Positions 1 through 7,174 of a DNA stretch of 15,885 nucleotides are shown piece by piece. The notes under the pieces are model-generated. The model ran no database searches and was not told the origin of the DNA. It saw only the letters and a list, made by a program, of their open reading frames with translations. Every line of letters begins with the position of its first letter. The first letter of the stretch is position 1. This DNA is from Nitrogeniibacter sp041600915 (GTDB taxonomy: Bacteria; Pseudomonadota; Gammaproteobacteria; Burkholderiales; Rhodocyclaceae): assembly GCA_041600915.1 (NCBI GenBank), contig JBFIJC010000056.1:1-15885 (forward strand), read 5' to 3'. Made by a program: the position numbers and the translations under genes.

Positions 1-1
1 C

Positions 2-3000
2 ACCTACATCGAGCCGATCACCTGGCAGGTGGTTGAGCGCATCATCGAAAAAGAGCGCCCTGACGCGATTCTGCCGACCATGGGCGGGCAGACTGCACTG
101 AACTGCGCGCTCGATCTGGCCAAGCACGGCGTGCTCGAAAAGTACAAGGTTGAGCTGATCGGCGCCAAGCGCGAGGCCATCGACAAGGCCGAAGACCGCG
201 AAAAGTTCAAGCAGGCGATGACCAAGATCGGTCTCGGCTCTGCGCGCTCGGGCATTGCCCACTCGATCGAAGAGGCCTATCAGGTTCAGGCCGGCATCGG
301 CTTCCCCGTCATCATTCGCCCGTCCTTCACGATGGGCGGCAGTGGCGGCGGCATTGCCTACAACAACGAAGAGTTCATCGATATCTGCAAGGGCGGCCTC
401 GAGGCCAGCCCGACCAACGAACTGCTGATTGAAGAATCGCTGATCGGCTGGAAAGAGTTCGAGATGGAAGTCGTTCGCGATACCGCGGACAACTGCATCA
501 TCGTGTGCTCGATCGAAAACCTCGACCCGATGGGCGTGCACACTGGTGACTCGATTACCGTCGCACCGGCGCAGACGCTGACCGACAAGGAATACCAGAT
601 CCTGCGTAATGCTTCGATCGCCGTCCTGCGAGAGATCGGGGTCGATACCGGTGGCTCGAACGTTCAGTTCGCCATCAACCCCGACGACGGCCGCATGATC
701 GTCATCGAGATGAACCCGCGCGTGTCGCGTTCTTCCGCGCTGGCGTCCAAGGCGACCGGCTTCCCGATCGCCAAGGTCGCGGCCAAGCTGGCGGTCGGCT
801 TCACGCTCGACGAGTTGAAGAACGACATCACCGGCGGTGCCACCCCGGCGTCCTTCGAGCCGTCGATCGACTATGTGGTCACCAAGATTCCGCGTTTTGC
901 CTTCGAGAAGTTCCCGACCGCCAATGCGCGCCTGACGACGCAGATGAAGTCGGTGGGCGAGGTGATGGCGATCGGTCGCAGCTTCCAGGAATCCTTCCAG
1001 AAAGCCCTGCGCGGCCTGGAAGTGGGCGTGTACGGCCTGGACGAAATCGAAGCCGATCAGGACGAGCTCGAGCGCGAGCTGGCCTATCCCGGCGCACAGC
1101 GCATCTGGTACGTGGGTCAGGCCTTCCGCGAAGACATGACCCTGGATGAGGTGTTCAAGCTCACCAAGATCGACCCGTGGTTCCTGGCGCAGATCGAAGA
1201 CATCGTGCTGACCGAGAAGTCGCTGGGCGGCCGTTCGCTCAAGCGCCTCGAAGCCGATCAGATCCGCGCGCTCAAGCGTAAGGGCTTCTCCGATCGCCGT
1301 CTGTCCAAGCTGCTGGCCACCGACGAAACTGCCGTACGCCTGCATCGCCACGCCCTCGGTGTGCGCCCGGTGTACAAGCGCGTCGATACCTGCGCGGCCG
1401 AGTTTTCGACCTCCACGGCCTACATGTACTCGACCTACGAGGAAGAGTGCGAAGCGGCGCCGACCGGACGTCGCAAGATCATGGTGCTCGGCGGCGGTCC
1501 GAACCGCATCGGTCAGGGCATCGAGTTTGACTATTGCTGCGTGCATGCCGCGCTGGCGCTGCGCGAAGACGGGTACGAGACCATCATGGTCAACTGCAAC
1601 CCGGAAACCGTATCGACCGACTACGACACCTCCGATCGCCTCTACTTCGAGCCGATCACGCTCGAAGACGTGCTCGAGATCGTGCACATCGAGCAGCCCG
1701 AGGGCGTCATTGTTCAGTTCGGTGGCCAGACTCCGCTCAAGCGGGCGCGTGCGCTGGAGGCCAATGGCGTGCCGATCATCGGCACCAGCCCGGACATGAT
1801 CGATGCGGCCGAAGACCGCGAGCGCTTCCAGAAGCTGCTCAACGATCTGGGCCTCAAGCAACCGCCCAACCGCACGGCGCGTACGCCGGAAGCGGCCGTT
1901 CGCCTTGCGGCCGAAATCGGTTATCCGCTGGTGGTGCGCCCGTCCTATGTGCTCGGTGGTCGCGCGATGGAAATCGTGCACGAGCAAAAAGAGCTCGAGC
2001 GCTACATGCGCGAGGCCGTCAAGGTCTCCAACGAGTCCCCGGTGCTGCTCGATCGCTTCTTGAACGACGCAATCGAAATCGACGTCGACGCGCTGTCCGA
2101 TGGCGACCAGGTGATCATCGGCGGCATCATGGAACACATCGAGCAGGCCGGCGTGCACTCGGGCGACTCAGCGTGCTCGTTGCCGCCGTATTCCTTGCCT
2201 GCTGATTTGCAGGACGAACTGCGTCGTCAGACCGCTGCGATGGCCAAGGCGCTCAAGGTGTGTGGTCTGATGAACGTCCAGTTCGCCATCCAGGGCGAGG
2301 GCGATGCCGCGGTGGTCTACGTGCTTGAAGTGAACCCGCGTGCTTCGCGCACGGTGCCGTTCGTGTCCAAGGCGTGCTCGTTGCAACTGGCGAAAATCGC
2401 GGCACGCTGCATGGCGGGGCGTTCGCTGGCGGATCAGGGCATCACCGGTGAGATCGTGCCGCCGTATTACTCGGTCAAGGAAGCGGTGTTCCCGTTCAAC
2501 AAGTTCCCGGGTGTTGACACCATTCTTGGGCCAGAGATGAAGTCCACTGGCGAAGTGATGGGCGTTGGCCACACTTTTGCCGAAGCTTTCGTGAAGTCCC
2601 AGATTGCCGCCGGCGTCAAACTTCCGCAGGGCGGCACGGCCTTCATCAGCGTCAAGCCGACCGATCGTCCGGCTGCCGTGGATGTTGCCCGCCAGTTGCA
2701 CGAGCTCGGCTTCGGTCTGGTCGCAACGCGCGGCACGGCTTCTGCGATCGAAGCGGCAGGGATTCCGGTCGCTGCGGTGAACAAGGTCAACGAAGGTCGT
2801 CCGCACATTGTGGACATGATCAAAAACAACGAAATTTCGCTGGTCATCAACACGGTGGAAGAGCGTCGTCAGGCAGTGACCGACTCGCGCTCGATTCGCA
2901 CCAGTGCGCTGGCGGCCAAAGTGACGGTCTACACCACGGCAGAAGGCGCCCGCGCCGCCTGCATGGGTTTGCGTCATCTGAATCAACTGGAGGTATACGC

Positions 3001-3031
3001 GCTGCAGACTCTGCACGCGGAACTGAGCTAA
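2..3031 (+). CDS. carB: Carbamoyl phosphate synthase large subunit, 5'-truncated by window edge
   Basis: Makes carbamoyl phosphate from bicarbonate, glutamine-derived ammonia and two ATP, feeding pyrimidine and arginine synthesis; cytoplasmic partner of CarA. The first full codon begins at base 2 and the reading continues straight into the typical TYIEPI and LPTMGGQTALNC segments, which align near residue 64 of the E. coli protein, so about 60 N-terminal residues lie outside. The 1009 residues present contain both ATP-grasp halves (PSFTMGGSGGG and EMNPRVSRSSA in the first, PSYVLGGRAME and EVNPRASRT in the second), the oligomerisation region between them, and a C-terminal MGS-like allosteric domain (about the last 130 residues, ending near LQTLHAELS). 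No frameshift is seen. greA starts 4 nt after the stop, so the two are probably co-transcribed. Family assignment is very secure. Confidence 0.98.
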   Translation, partial: TYIEPITWQVVERIIEKERPDAILPTMGGQTALNCALDLAKHGVLEKYKVELIGAKREAIDKAEDREKFKQAMTKIGLGSARSGIAHSIEEAYQVQAGIGFPVIIRPSFTMGGSGGGIAYNNEEFIDICKGGLEASPTNELLIEESLIGWKEFEMEVVRDTADNCIIVCSIENLDPMGVHTGDSITVAPAQTLTDKEYQILRNASIAVLREIGVDTGGSNVQFAINPDDGRMIVIEMNPRVSRSSALASKATGFPIAKVAAKLAVGFTLDELKNDITGGATPASFEPSIDYVVTKIPRFAFEKFPTANARLTTQMKSVGEVMAIGRSFQESFQKALRGLEVGVYGLDEIEADQDELERELAYPGAQRIWYVGQAFREDMTLDEVFKLTKIDPWFLAQIEDIVLTEKSLGGRSLKRLEADQIRALKRKGFSDRRLSKLLATDETAVRLHRHALGVRPVYKRVDTCAAEFSTSTAYMYSTYEEECEAAPTGRRKIMVLGGGPNRIGQGIEFDYCCVHAALALREDGYETIMVNCNPETVSTDYDTSDRLYFEPITLEDVLEIVHIEQPEGVIVQFGGQTPLKRARALEANGVPIIGTSPDMIDAAEDRERFQKLLNDLGLKQPPNRTARTPEAAVRLAAEIGYPLVVRPSYVLGGRAMEIVHEQKELERYMREAVKVSNESPVLLDRFLNDAIEIDVDALSDGDQVIIGGIMEHIEQAGVHSGDSACSLPPYSLPADLQDELRRQTAAMAKALKVCGLMNVQFAIQGEGDAAVVYVLEVNPRASRTVPFVSKACSLQLAKIAARCMAGRSLADQGITGEIVPPYYSVKEAVFPFNKFPGVDTILGPEMKSTGEVMGVGHTFAEAFVKSQIAAGVKLPQGGTAFISVKPTDRPAAVDVARQLHELGFGLVATRGTASAIEAAGIPVAAVNKVNEGRPHIVDMIKNNEISLVINTVEERRQAVTDSRSIRTSALAAKVTVYTTAEGARAACMGLRHLNQLEVYALQTLHAELS

Positions 3032-3035
3032 GACA

Positions 3036-3512
3036 ATGAACAAGATTCCTTTGACCGTGACCGGAGCCGAGTTGCTCCGGCAAGAACTGCATCAACTCAA
3101 GACTGTCGAGCGTCCGAACGTCATCGCGGCGATTGCCGAGGCGCGCTCGCATGGCGACTTGTCGGAAAACGCCGAGTACGACGCTGCCAAAGAGCGCCAG
3201 GGATTCGTGGAAGGGCGCATCAAGGAAGTTGAAGGCAAGCTTTCGATGGCGCAGATCATCGACCCCACCGTGCTCGACGCCGATGGCCGCTGCGTGTTTG
3301 GCGCAACCATCGAACTCGAAGACCTCGAAAATGAAAGCGCCGTGACCTACCAGATCGTCGGCGACGACGAAGCCGACATCAAGCTGGGCAAGATCTCGAT
3401 CAGTTCGCCGATCGCACGTGCCTTGATTGGCAAGTACGCCGGCGATGTGGCCGAAGTGCAGGCGCCGGGTGGTGTGCGCGAGTACGAAATCATCGACGTC
3501 CGCTACATCTGA
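3036..3512 (+). CDS. greA: Transcription elongation factor GreA
   Basis: Rescues backtracked RNA polymerase by inserting its coiled-coil tip into the secondary channel and stimulating cleavage of the nascent RNA. The 158-residue product matches the family length. It has the N-terminal coiled coil with the acidic tip motif GDLSENAEYDAAKERQ, where Asp41 and Glu44 are the functional acidic pair, and a C-terminal FKBP-like domain ending EYEIIDVRYI. The ATG lies 4 nt after the carB stop with no strong Shine-Dalgarno sequence, so translation may be coupled to carB. carB-greA linkage is common in beta- and gammaproteobacteria. The DUF4149 gene begins 8 nt after its stop. Confidence 0.97.
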   Translation: MNKIPLTVTGAELLRQELHQLKTVERPNVIAAIAEARSHGDLSENAEYDAAKERQGFVEGRIKEVEGKLSMAQIIDPTVLDADGRCVFGATIELEDLENESAVTYQIVGDDEADIKLGKISISSPIARALIGKYAGDVAEVQAPGGVREYEIIDVRYI

Positions 3513-3520
3513 GCCATTTG

Positions 3521-4015
3521 ATGACTTTTACCGTCGCCCGCCTGCAACGCCTGATCCTGACACTCTGGGTCGGTGCGATGTGGGCGGTGGCGTATCTGGT
3601 CGTGCCTGTCCTGTTTGGCGCACTCGACAACCCGGTACTGGCCGGATCACTCGCCGGCAAGCTGTTTGAGAACGTAGCCTGGCTGGGTCTGGTGTGTGGC
3701 GCGGGCCTGCTCGTTTTGCAGTATTCCCGCGGTCATGCCTCGCCGCTGCCGCGTGTTGTGGTGATCTGTATTGTCGGAATGCTGCTGCTGGTGTGTGTCG
3801 GGCAATTTGTCATCGACCCGATGATCGCCGCCGTCAAGGCAGAAGCAGGCGGCGGTGCCGTCATGGCCGGGGCGCAACAAGAGCGCTTTGCCATGTGGCA
3901 TGGCATTGCCAGTGTGCTGTATCTGTGTCAGAGCCTGCTCGGTGTGCTGGCTGTCTGGCGCGCCGCGGTGCCCGAGGGCATTGCCGCGGACGCGCCAGCG
4001 CGCTCAGCCACGTGA
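3521..4015 (+). CDS. DUF4149 family integral membrane protein
   Basis: A 164-residue hydrophobic protein with about four predicted membrane helices (roughly residues 10-33, 52-68, 78-98 and 127-147). The N-terminal RLILTLWVGAMWAVAYLVVP and late FAMWHGIASVLYL segments are the style of the DUF4149 family, whose function is unknown. The ATG at 3521 was chosen over an in-frame TTG one codon upstream. It follows greA by 8 nt, which suggests the end of a carB-greA operon. Its last 12 nt overlap the 3' end of convergent yhbY. The assignment rests on length, topology and synteny with greA; the biochemical role cannot be read from the sequence. Confidence 0.8.
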   Translation: MTFTVARLQRLILTLWVGAMWAVAYLVVPVLFGALDNPVLAGSLAGKLFENVAWLGLVCGAGLLVLQYSRGHASPLPRVVVICIVGMLLLVCVGQFVIDPMIAAVKAEAGGGAVMAGAQQERFAMWHGIASVLYLCQSLLGVLAVWRAAVPEGIAADAPARSAT

Positions 4016-4429
4016 CTGGCGACGGGGCGTATTGGTGCGGGCTGCGGGTTTGCCGCGGTTTGCACCCGTGTCGCGGGTGGAAGCAGGACGTGCCTTCGGT
4101 TTGGCGGTCGTTGCACGCGGAGCGCGCTTCTTGACTTCGACTGCCGGCTTTTCTTCGGCCGGGGCTTCACGCCAGAGCACGAGGATATTTCCGATATGCT
4201 GAACGCTGGCCGCACTGGTCTGTTTGCAGATTTCGGCCATGAGTTGCTCGCGGGCATCGCGATCTTCGCCATAGACACGGACCTTGATCAGTTCGTGGGC
4301 GGTCAGGTTGTGATTGATTTCTGCCAGCACCGAGGGGCTCAACCCGTTGCCCGCAACACTGACCACCGGATTCAGGTGGTGGGCGCGGGCGCGAAGAGCA
4401 CGTCGCTGGACGGGCGTGAGGTCAGTCAT
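4004..4429 (-). CDS. yhbY: YhbY-type CRM-domain RNA-binding protein with basic C-terminal tail
   Basis: Small RNA-binding protein of the CRM domain family, associated in E. coli with pre-50S ribosomal particles. Residues 1 to about 95 form the CRM domain, with LTPVQRRALRARAHHL, the GNGLSPSVLAEI segment and HELIKVRV, ending IGNILVLWR. The remaining ~45 residues are a disordered, Lys/Arg/Ala/Pro-rich tail absent from the 97-residue E. coli protein, which could add non-specific RNA affinity. The gene is divergent from rlmE (41 nt between starts), fitting a shared ribosome-assembly theme, and its stop overlaps the end of the convergent DUF4149 gene by 12 nt. The gene symbol is by homology to E. 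coli yhbY. Confidence 0.93.
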   Translation of the reverse strand: MTDLTPVQRRALRARAHHLNPVVSVAGNGLSPSVLAEINHNLTAHELIKVRVYGEDRDAREQLMAEICKQTSAASVQHIGNILVLWREAPAEEKPAVEVKKRAPRATTAKPKARPASTRDTGANRGKPAARTNTPRRQSRG

Positions 4430-4459
4430 GTGATTGATCCGTTTGGGGAAAAGGACGCG

Positions 4460-4465
4460 ATTCTA
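4460..4465 (-). promoter_or_regulatory. Possible -10 element for yhbY
   Basis: On the minus strand these bases read TAGAAT, five of six matching the sigma-70 -10 consensus, about 30 nt upstream of the yhbY ATG. No convincing -35 hexamer lies at 16-18 nt upstream; that region is inside the start of rlmE. The same TAGAAT hexamer occurs in front of ftsH and of the cytochrome pair. Tentative. Confidence 0.3.
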
Positions 4466-4470
4466 CTCCT

Positions 4471-5097
4471 ATGAAGCGTAGCAAGACCAGCAAGGCGTGG
4501 ATGCGCGAGCATCTCAACGACACATATGTACAGCAGGCACGGGCTGCGGGCTATCGTGCCCGCGCCGCGTACAAGCTTCTTGAGATTGATGAAAAGGACA
4601 AACTGATCCGGCCGGGCATGGTCGTGGTCGATCTGGGCGCGGCGCCGGGTTCATGGAGTCAGGTGGCGGCGCAAAAAGTGGGTGATGGCGGTCGTGTGAT
4701 TGCGCTCGACTTGCTCGAAGTCCTCGGCATGCCGCGCGTGACTTTCATTCAGGGCGACTTTCAGGATCTCGCAGTGTTGCGTGAGCTTGAGGCAACGCTC
4801 GATGGCCGTCCGGTCGATCTTGTTTTATCGGATATGGCCCCCAATGTATCTGGTATCGGTGCTGCGGATCAGGCACGTTCAATCGGCCTGTGCGAGCTGG
4901 CGCTCGATTTCGCGGTTAACAACCTGACCCCCGGGGGTAATTTCCTGGTCAAGGTGTTTCAGGGCAGCGGTTTCGATGAGTTCCGGCGCGCCATGCAGGC
5001 CGCTTTTCGCTCGGTTGTTGTTCGAAAACCCGCGGCATCTCGGGACCGTAGTTCAGAAGTCTATTTGTTGGGGCTGGGCGTCAAAACGGCCGATTAG
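4471..5097 (+). CDS. rlmE: 23S rRNA (uridine-2552 2'-O)-methyltransferase RlmE (FtsJ/RrmJ)
   Basis: S-adenosylmethionine-dependent methyltransferase acting on the A-loop of 23S rRNA in late 50S assembly. The 208 residues match the 209-residue E. coli enzyme. The SAM-binding loop VVDLGAAPGSWSQ (residues 52-64) is present, and the catalytic K-D-K-E tetrad is complete at Lys35, Asp121, Lys161 and Glu196, each three positions earlier than in E. coli. The ATG at 4471 has no close Shine-Dalgarno; the nearest AAGGA (4451-4455) is 15 nt away. rlmE-ftsH is a classic conserved pair, and the 97-nt gap to ftsH carries its own promoter candidate and a hairpin. Confidence 0.97.
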   Translation: MKRSKTSKAWMREHLNDTYVQQARAAGYRARAAYKLLEIDEKDKLIRPGMVVVDLGAAPGSWSQVAAQKVGDGGRVIALDLLEVLGMPRVTFIQGDFQDLAVLRELEATLDGRPVDLVLSDMAPNVSGIGAADQARSIGLCELALDFAVNNLTPGGNFLVKVFQGSGFDEFRRAMQAAFRSVVVRKPAASRDRSSEVYLLGLGVKTAD

Positions 5098-5099
5098 GG

Positions 5100-5127
5100 A
5101 CAGGCAAGCGGGGTTTGTTTTGCCTGT
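5100..5127 (+). other. Inverted repeat in the rlmE-ftsH gap
   Basis: A perfect 8-bp inverted repeat (ACAGGCAA at 5100-5107 and TTGCCTGT at 5120-5127) with a 12-nt loop starts 3 nt after the rlmE stop. It is not followed by a T run, so it is a weak candidate for intrinsic termination. It could slow read-through, protect the 3' end of the rlmE message, or be an operator, because its right arm contains the proposed ftsH -35 hexamer. Confidence 0.5.
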
Positions 5128-5148
5128 GGGAACGTTCACCCATAGAAT
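5120..5148 (+). promoter_or_regulatory. Predicted sigma-70 promoter of ftsH
   Basis: TTGCCT (5120-5125) and TAGAAT (5143-5148) are separated by exactly 17 nt, matching the sigma-70 consensus at 4/6 and 5/6 positions. The expected start near 5155 would give a leader of about 40 nt to the TTG start. A CCCAT immediately before the -10 recalls the heat-shock sigma-32 -10 element, as known for E. coli ftsH, but no matching sigma-32 -35 is visible. Prediction from sequence only. Confidence 0.5.
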
Positions 5149-5194
5149 GGGTCTGCATCACTAGTGCCCCTGCCGGGCGATCAAGGAAGTCGCG

Positions 5195-7087
5195 TTGAAT
5201 AATCTCTTCAAGAATCTGGCGATCTGGATGGTGATCGGCGTCGTTTTGATGACGGTCTTTAACCAGTTCAACAAACAGCAGCTTTCGCAGAATACGATGG
5301 AGTATTCGCAGTTCATGCAGGAAGCGAAGGCCGGCAAAATCACCAAAGTCCTGATTGACGGTCGCGTGGTGCGCGCCACGACGCAGGACGGACGGAACAT
5401 TGTCGTCTATACGCCGGGTACGCAAGACCTGTGGATGGTCTCCGACCTGATGCGCTACGGGGTGAATGTCACGGCAGGCAAGCCGGAAGAGGAGCAATCC
5501 TTCCTGGCCAGCATTTTCGTGTCGTGGTTCCCGATGCTGCTCCTGATCGGCGTGTGGATTTTCTTCATGCGTCAGATGCAGGGCGGTGGGCGAGGCGGTG
5601 CGTTTTCCTTCGGTAAGTCGAAGGCGCGGATGCTCGACGAGAGTGCCAATACGGTCAACTTCGCCGACGTGGCCGGTTGCGATGAAGCCAAGGAAGAGGT
5701 GTCCGAACTGGTCGACTTCCTGCGCGACCCCTCCAAATTCCAGAAGCTCGGCGGGCGCATTCCGCGCGGCGTGCTGATGGTGGGTTCTCCGGGTACGGGT
5801 AAGACCCTGCTCGCCAAGGCGATTGCCGGCGAAGCCAAGGTGCCGTTCTTCAGTATTTCGGGCTCTGATTTCGTTGAAATGTTCGTCGGTGTCGGCGCAG
5901 CGCGTGTGCGTGACATGTTCGAACAGGCCAAGAAGCAGGCACCGTGCATCATCTTCATCGATGAAATCGACGCAGTCGGTCGCCAGCGTGGCGCCGGTAT
6001 GGGCGGTGGCAACGATGAACGCGAACAGACACTGAACCAGCTGCTGGTTGAGATGGACGGTTTTGAAGGCTCCAGTGGCGTGATCGTCATTGCTGCGACC
6101 AACCGTCCTGACGTGCTGGACCCGGCACTGCTGCGTCCTGGTCGTTTTGACCGCCAGGTGGTGGTGCCGCTGCCGGATATCCGCGGGCGTGAGCAGATCC
6201 TGCGCGTCCACATGCGCAAGGTGCCGATCGCACCTGATGTTGAGCCGATGGTGCTGGCACGTGGTACGCCGGGCTTTGCCGGTGCTGACCTGGCCAACCT
6301 GGTCAACGAAGCGGCCTTGTTCGCGGCGCGGGCCAGCAAGCGCCTCGTCGATATGGATGACTTCGAGAACGCCAAAGACAAGATCATGATGGGTGCGGCA
6401 CGCCGCTCTGTCGTCATGCCCGAAGAAGAGCGCCGTAACACGGCCTATCACGAGTCGGGTCACGCCGTGGTTGCCAAGCTGCTCGACAAGACCGATCCGG
6501 TGCACAAGGTCACGATCATTCCGCGTGGTCGTGCGCTGGGTGTGACCATGCAACTGCCGGCTGAAGATCGCTACAGTCAGGATCGTGAGCGTCTGCAGCA
6601 GACCATTGCCGTGCTGTTCGGTGGCCGTATTGCCGAAGAAATCTTCATGAAGCAGATGACCACCGGTGCGTCGAATGACTTCCAGCGTGCGACCGACCTG
6701 GCCCGCCGCATGGTGACGCAGTGGGGCATGTCCGATGTGCTCGGCCCGATGGTGTATGGCGAGGAAGACGGCGAGATTTTCCTGGGTCGTCAGGTGACGA
6801 CGCACAAAAATGTGTCCGAATCGACGATGCAGAAGGTCGATGCCGAGATTCGCCGCATTCTTGACCAGCAATATGCGATTGCACGTGGCCTGATCGAAGC
6901 CAACTCCGACAAGGTTGAGGCAATGACTCAGGCATTGCTCGAGTGGGAAACGCTGGACGCCGACCAACTGGACGACATCATGGATGGCCGCGCACCGCGC
7001 GCGCCCAAGCCGGCCGCGGTTCCGCCGACCCGGCCAGGCGATGACTCGCCGGACGCCGCACCGACGGCGCCTGCACCGGCGGCCTGA
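5195..7087 (+). CDS. ftsH: ATP-dependent zinc metalloprotease FtsH
   Basis: Inner-membrane AAA+ protease that extracts and degrades misfolded membrane proteins and regulators such as LpxC and sigma-32. The TTG start is supported by AAGGAAG (5183-5189), 5 nt upstream, and by the family-typical MNNLFKNLAIW. In order along 630 residues: membrane helix 1 (about 7-23), a periplasmic region, helix 2 (about 105-125), the AAA+ domain with Walker A GSPGTGKT (197-204), pore motif FVG (230-232), Walker B IIFIDE (252-257) and the second region of homology (about 302-320), then the zinc protease domain with HESGH (His419, Glu420, His423) and Asp495 in GASNDF. Ser replaces the more common first Pro in Walker A. 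The last ~35 residues are a Pro/Ala-rich tail. A strong terminator follows. Confidence 0.98.
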   Translation: MNNLFKNLAIWMVIGVVLMTVFNQFNKQQLSQNTMEYSQFMQEAKAGKITKVLIDGRVVRATTQDGRNIVVYTPGTQDLWMVSDLMRYGVNVTAGKPEEEQSFLASIFVSWFPMLLLIGVWIFFMRQMQGGGRGGAFSFGKSKARMLDESANTVNFADVAGCDEAKEEVSELVDFLRDPSKFQKLGGRIPRGVLMVGSPGTGKTLLAKAIAGEAKVPFFSISGSDFVEMFVGVGAARVRDMFEQAKKQAPCIIFIDEIDAVGRQRGAGMGGGNDEREQTLNQLLVEMDGFEGSSGVIVIAATNRPDVLDPALLRPGRFDRQVVVPLPDIRGREQILRVHMRKVPIAPDVEPMVLARGTPGFAGADLANLVNEAALFAARASKRLVDMDDFENAKDKIMMGAARRSVVMPEEERRNTAYHESGHAVVAKLLDKTDPVHKVTIIPRGRALGVTMQLPAEDRYSQDRERLQQTIAVLFGGRIAEEIFMKQMTTGASNDFQRATDLARRMVTQWGMSDVLGPMVYGEEDGEIFLGRQVTTHKNVSESTMQKVDAEIRRILDQQYAIARGLIEANSDKVEAMTQALLEWETLDADQLDDIMDGRAPRAPKPAAVPPTRPGDDSPDAAPTAPAPAA

Positions 7088-7105
7088 TCGCTGTTGTGTG
7101 ACACG

Positions 7106-7132
7106 AATGGCCGGCCTTTGCCGGCCATTTTT
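7106..7132 (+). terminator. Rho-independent terminator after ftsH
   Basis: A perfect 10-bp stem (7106-7115 with 7120-7129, core ATGGCCGGC/GCCGGCCAT) closes a 4-nt loop and runs into five T residues (7128-7132). It lies 19 nt after the ftsH stop. On the opposite strand the hairpin is not followed by T, so it acts for the plus strand only. It also argues that the M61 gene downstream has its own promoter, and that its true start lies after this element. Confidence 0.92.
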
Positions 7133-7174
7133 CCATCTGCCTCCGATCCTTTTCGTTGCTTTCAGGATTCACGT

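Noticed and set aside
2168..3043. A 291-codon minus-strand open frame opposite carB
   Set aside because: Antisense shadow of carB's well-conserved C-terminal half; composition is His/Arg-rich, with no domain or ribosome-binding site.
5081..6967. A 628-codon open frame on the minus strand opposite rlmE's end and ftsH
   Set aside because: It lies almost entirely antisense to the unmistakable ftsH gene. Its product is rich in His, Arg, Asp and Thr without recognisable domains, as expected from reading high-GC codons in reverse.
7094..7174. A 27-codon N-terminal extension of the M61 peptidase from a GTG at 7094
   Set aside because: It would run through the ftsH terminator hairpin and T run, and has no family similarity; the ATG at 7175 has its own ribosome-binding site.
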